Under the pieces are notes generated by a model, which was given only the letters and a program-made list of their open reading frames with translations, was not told the DNA's origin and made no database searches. A stretch of 64,000 bases of DNA, taken from Corallococcus coralloides DSM 2259. GTDB lineage: Bacteria; Myxococcota; Myxococcia; Myxococcales; Myxococcaceae. Position 1 is the stretch's first letter; each line of letters opens with the position of its first letter. Both the position numbers and the translations under genes were made by a program. The stretch lies in assembly GCF_000255295.1 (NCBI RefSeq), contig NC_017030.1, positions 6,422,328-6,486,327 of the forward strand, read 5' to 3'. Below, piece after piece: positions 63,357 to 64,000 of this stretch.

Positions 63357-64000
63357 TCAGGCCTGCCGCGTCACGCTTCGGCGCGGGAAGTGCAATAGGC
63401 CTTCGCGGCGCAGCCACAGGGCCGCCGCCACCACGGTCAGCAGCGTCGTGGGCATCCATGCGGCCACGGCGGGCGCCAGTCGCTCGGTGAGCACCAGCGT
63501 GCGGGACACCACCATCAGGCCCCACATCGCCACGGCGATGAGCAGCCCCTCCACCACCGCCGCCGTCAGGTGTCCGCGCCGGTTCGTCCTCAGCGCCAGG
63601 CCCACCGCGAGCAACGCCGCGGGCAGCCCCGCCAGCGGATACGCGAAGCGGTTGTGCCACGCGAGCTGGAAGGCCTTCGTCGCGAGCCCCACCTCCGCTC
63701 GCGCGACAATCTGCTCGCCCAGTTCTCCCAGGCGCATCTGCTCCGGACGGCCCGGCCGGATGCGGAACGTCGTCGCGCCCACGCCCAGCTCGTACTCCGC
63801 GACGGGCTGCTGCGTCACGGACGTGCGCCCGTCCTCCGTGAACGTGCGCTCCACCACGTCCGTCAGCTCCCAGCGCGTGCCCTCCACCGAGCGCATCCGC
63901 CCCGCGTCCACGCGGCGGCGCAGCTTGAACTCCGGCGTCAGCGTGAAGATGGAGACGTTCTCGAAGCCCTCCTGCGGGTTGCCTCCTCGCAGGAAGAAGA
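63357..64000 (-). CDS. LptF/LptG family lipopolysaccharide export permease (partial)
   Basis: The C-terminal 213 residues or so of a YjgP/YjgQ family permease are seen; the N-terminal part is past the window end. The visible part begins FFLRGGNPQEGFENVSIFTL. It has the periplasmic beta-jellyroll end (TFTEDGRTSVTQQ) and three hydrophobic segments (FAYPLAGLPAALLAVGLAL, AVVEGLLIAVAMWGLMVV, AVAAWMPTTLLTVVAAALWL). LptF and LptG pull LPS from the inner membrane with the LptB ATPase. Which of the two this is cannot be told from the end alone. Confidence 0.85.
   Translation of the reverse strand, partial: FFLRGGNPQEGFENVSIFTLTPEFKLRRRVDAGRMRSVEGTRWELTDVVERTFTEDGRTSVTQQPVAEYELGVGATTFRIRPGRPEQMRLGELGEQIVARAEVGLATKAFQLAWHNRFAYPLAGLPAALLAVGLALRTNRRGHLTAAVVEGLLIAVAMWGLMVVSRTLVLTERLAPAVAAWMPTTLLTVVAAALWLRREGLLHFPRRSVTRQA

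Noticed and set aside
1-64000. tRNA or rRNA genes
   Set aside because: I saw no cloverleaf-like or rRNA-like sequence in any intergenic gap. A dedicated scan could still find one I missed.

Overview
The window is about 64 kb of very GC-rich DNA with strong third-position GC bias. GTG starts, ATGA overlaps and many lipoproteins and repeat-containing surface proteins are common. The gene families seen here (an RpoH-like sigma factor, an MshEN-domain protein with huge Pro/Ala-rich linkers, ELWxxDGT and kelch lipoproteins, a class II ribonucleotide reductase, and a PKS with freestanding carrier proteins) point to a myxobacterium of the Myxococcus/Corallococcus/Archangium type. That placement is inferred from gene content only. 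Both ends of the window cut through genes.

Region 1 (1-15558, all minus strand) is an uninterrupted biosynthetic operon. In order of transcription it holds two membrane fatty-acid desaturases, a freestanding ACP, a cyclopropane-synthase-type methyltransferase, a ketosynthase protein with a collapsed acyltransferase, a second freestanding ACP, a cytochrome P450, a type II thioesterase, a fully reducing PKS module, and the start of a hotdog thioesterase. The PKS module (KS-AT-DH-ER-KR-ACP-TE) is broken into two proteins by one in-frame TGA that falls between the two halves of the DH fold. The layout suggests that a fatty-acyl chain is desaturated, cyclopropanated or methylated and hydroxylated on carrier proteins, extended by one malonate, reduced, and released. 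A TTGACA-17-TATGAA promoter lies upstream of the first desaturase.

Region 2 (15.8-19.6 kb, minus) holds a Zn-ribbon Nudix hydrolase, an RpoH-like sigma factor with a clear terminator, a GlcD-like FAD oxidase and GTP cyclohydrolase I. Region 3 (19.8-25.2 kb, plus) is a metal-uptake locus of the ZnuABC type with an outer-membrane beta-barrel protein, a lipoprotein and a small His/Cys-containing secreted protein. Region 4 (25.2-29.8 kb, minus) has an isochorismatase-like hydrolase, a TPR protein, two unrecognised proteins, a His-tailed lipoprotein and a His-rich membrane-anchored protein whose promoter overlaps a palindrome.

Region 5 (30-40.3 kb) has an ATP-grasp-like protein, a Bax-inhibitor-1 protein, a thioredoxin-like ferredoxin, nrdJ preceded by a pair of NrdR-box-like sites, and a 1382-residue MshEN-repeat-GAF-like protein. 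Region 6 (40.4-46.7 kb) is a polysaccharide region with a kelch lipoprotein, a polyprenyl-phosphate sugar transferase and two divergent glycosyltransferases. Region 7 (46.7-57.5 kb) holds a small conserved protein, a secreted patatin, a divergent MFS/LysR pair, lipoproteins, a GNAT enzyme, a Wzy-type ligase/polymerase and a DHA2 efflux pump. Region 8 (57.5-64 kb) holds an ELWxxDGT lipoprotein, a phosphoketolase-acetate kinase operon, a seven-copy array of palindromic hairpin repeats, and the end of an LptF/LptG permease.
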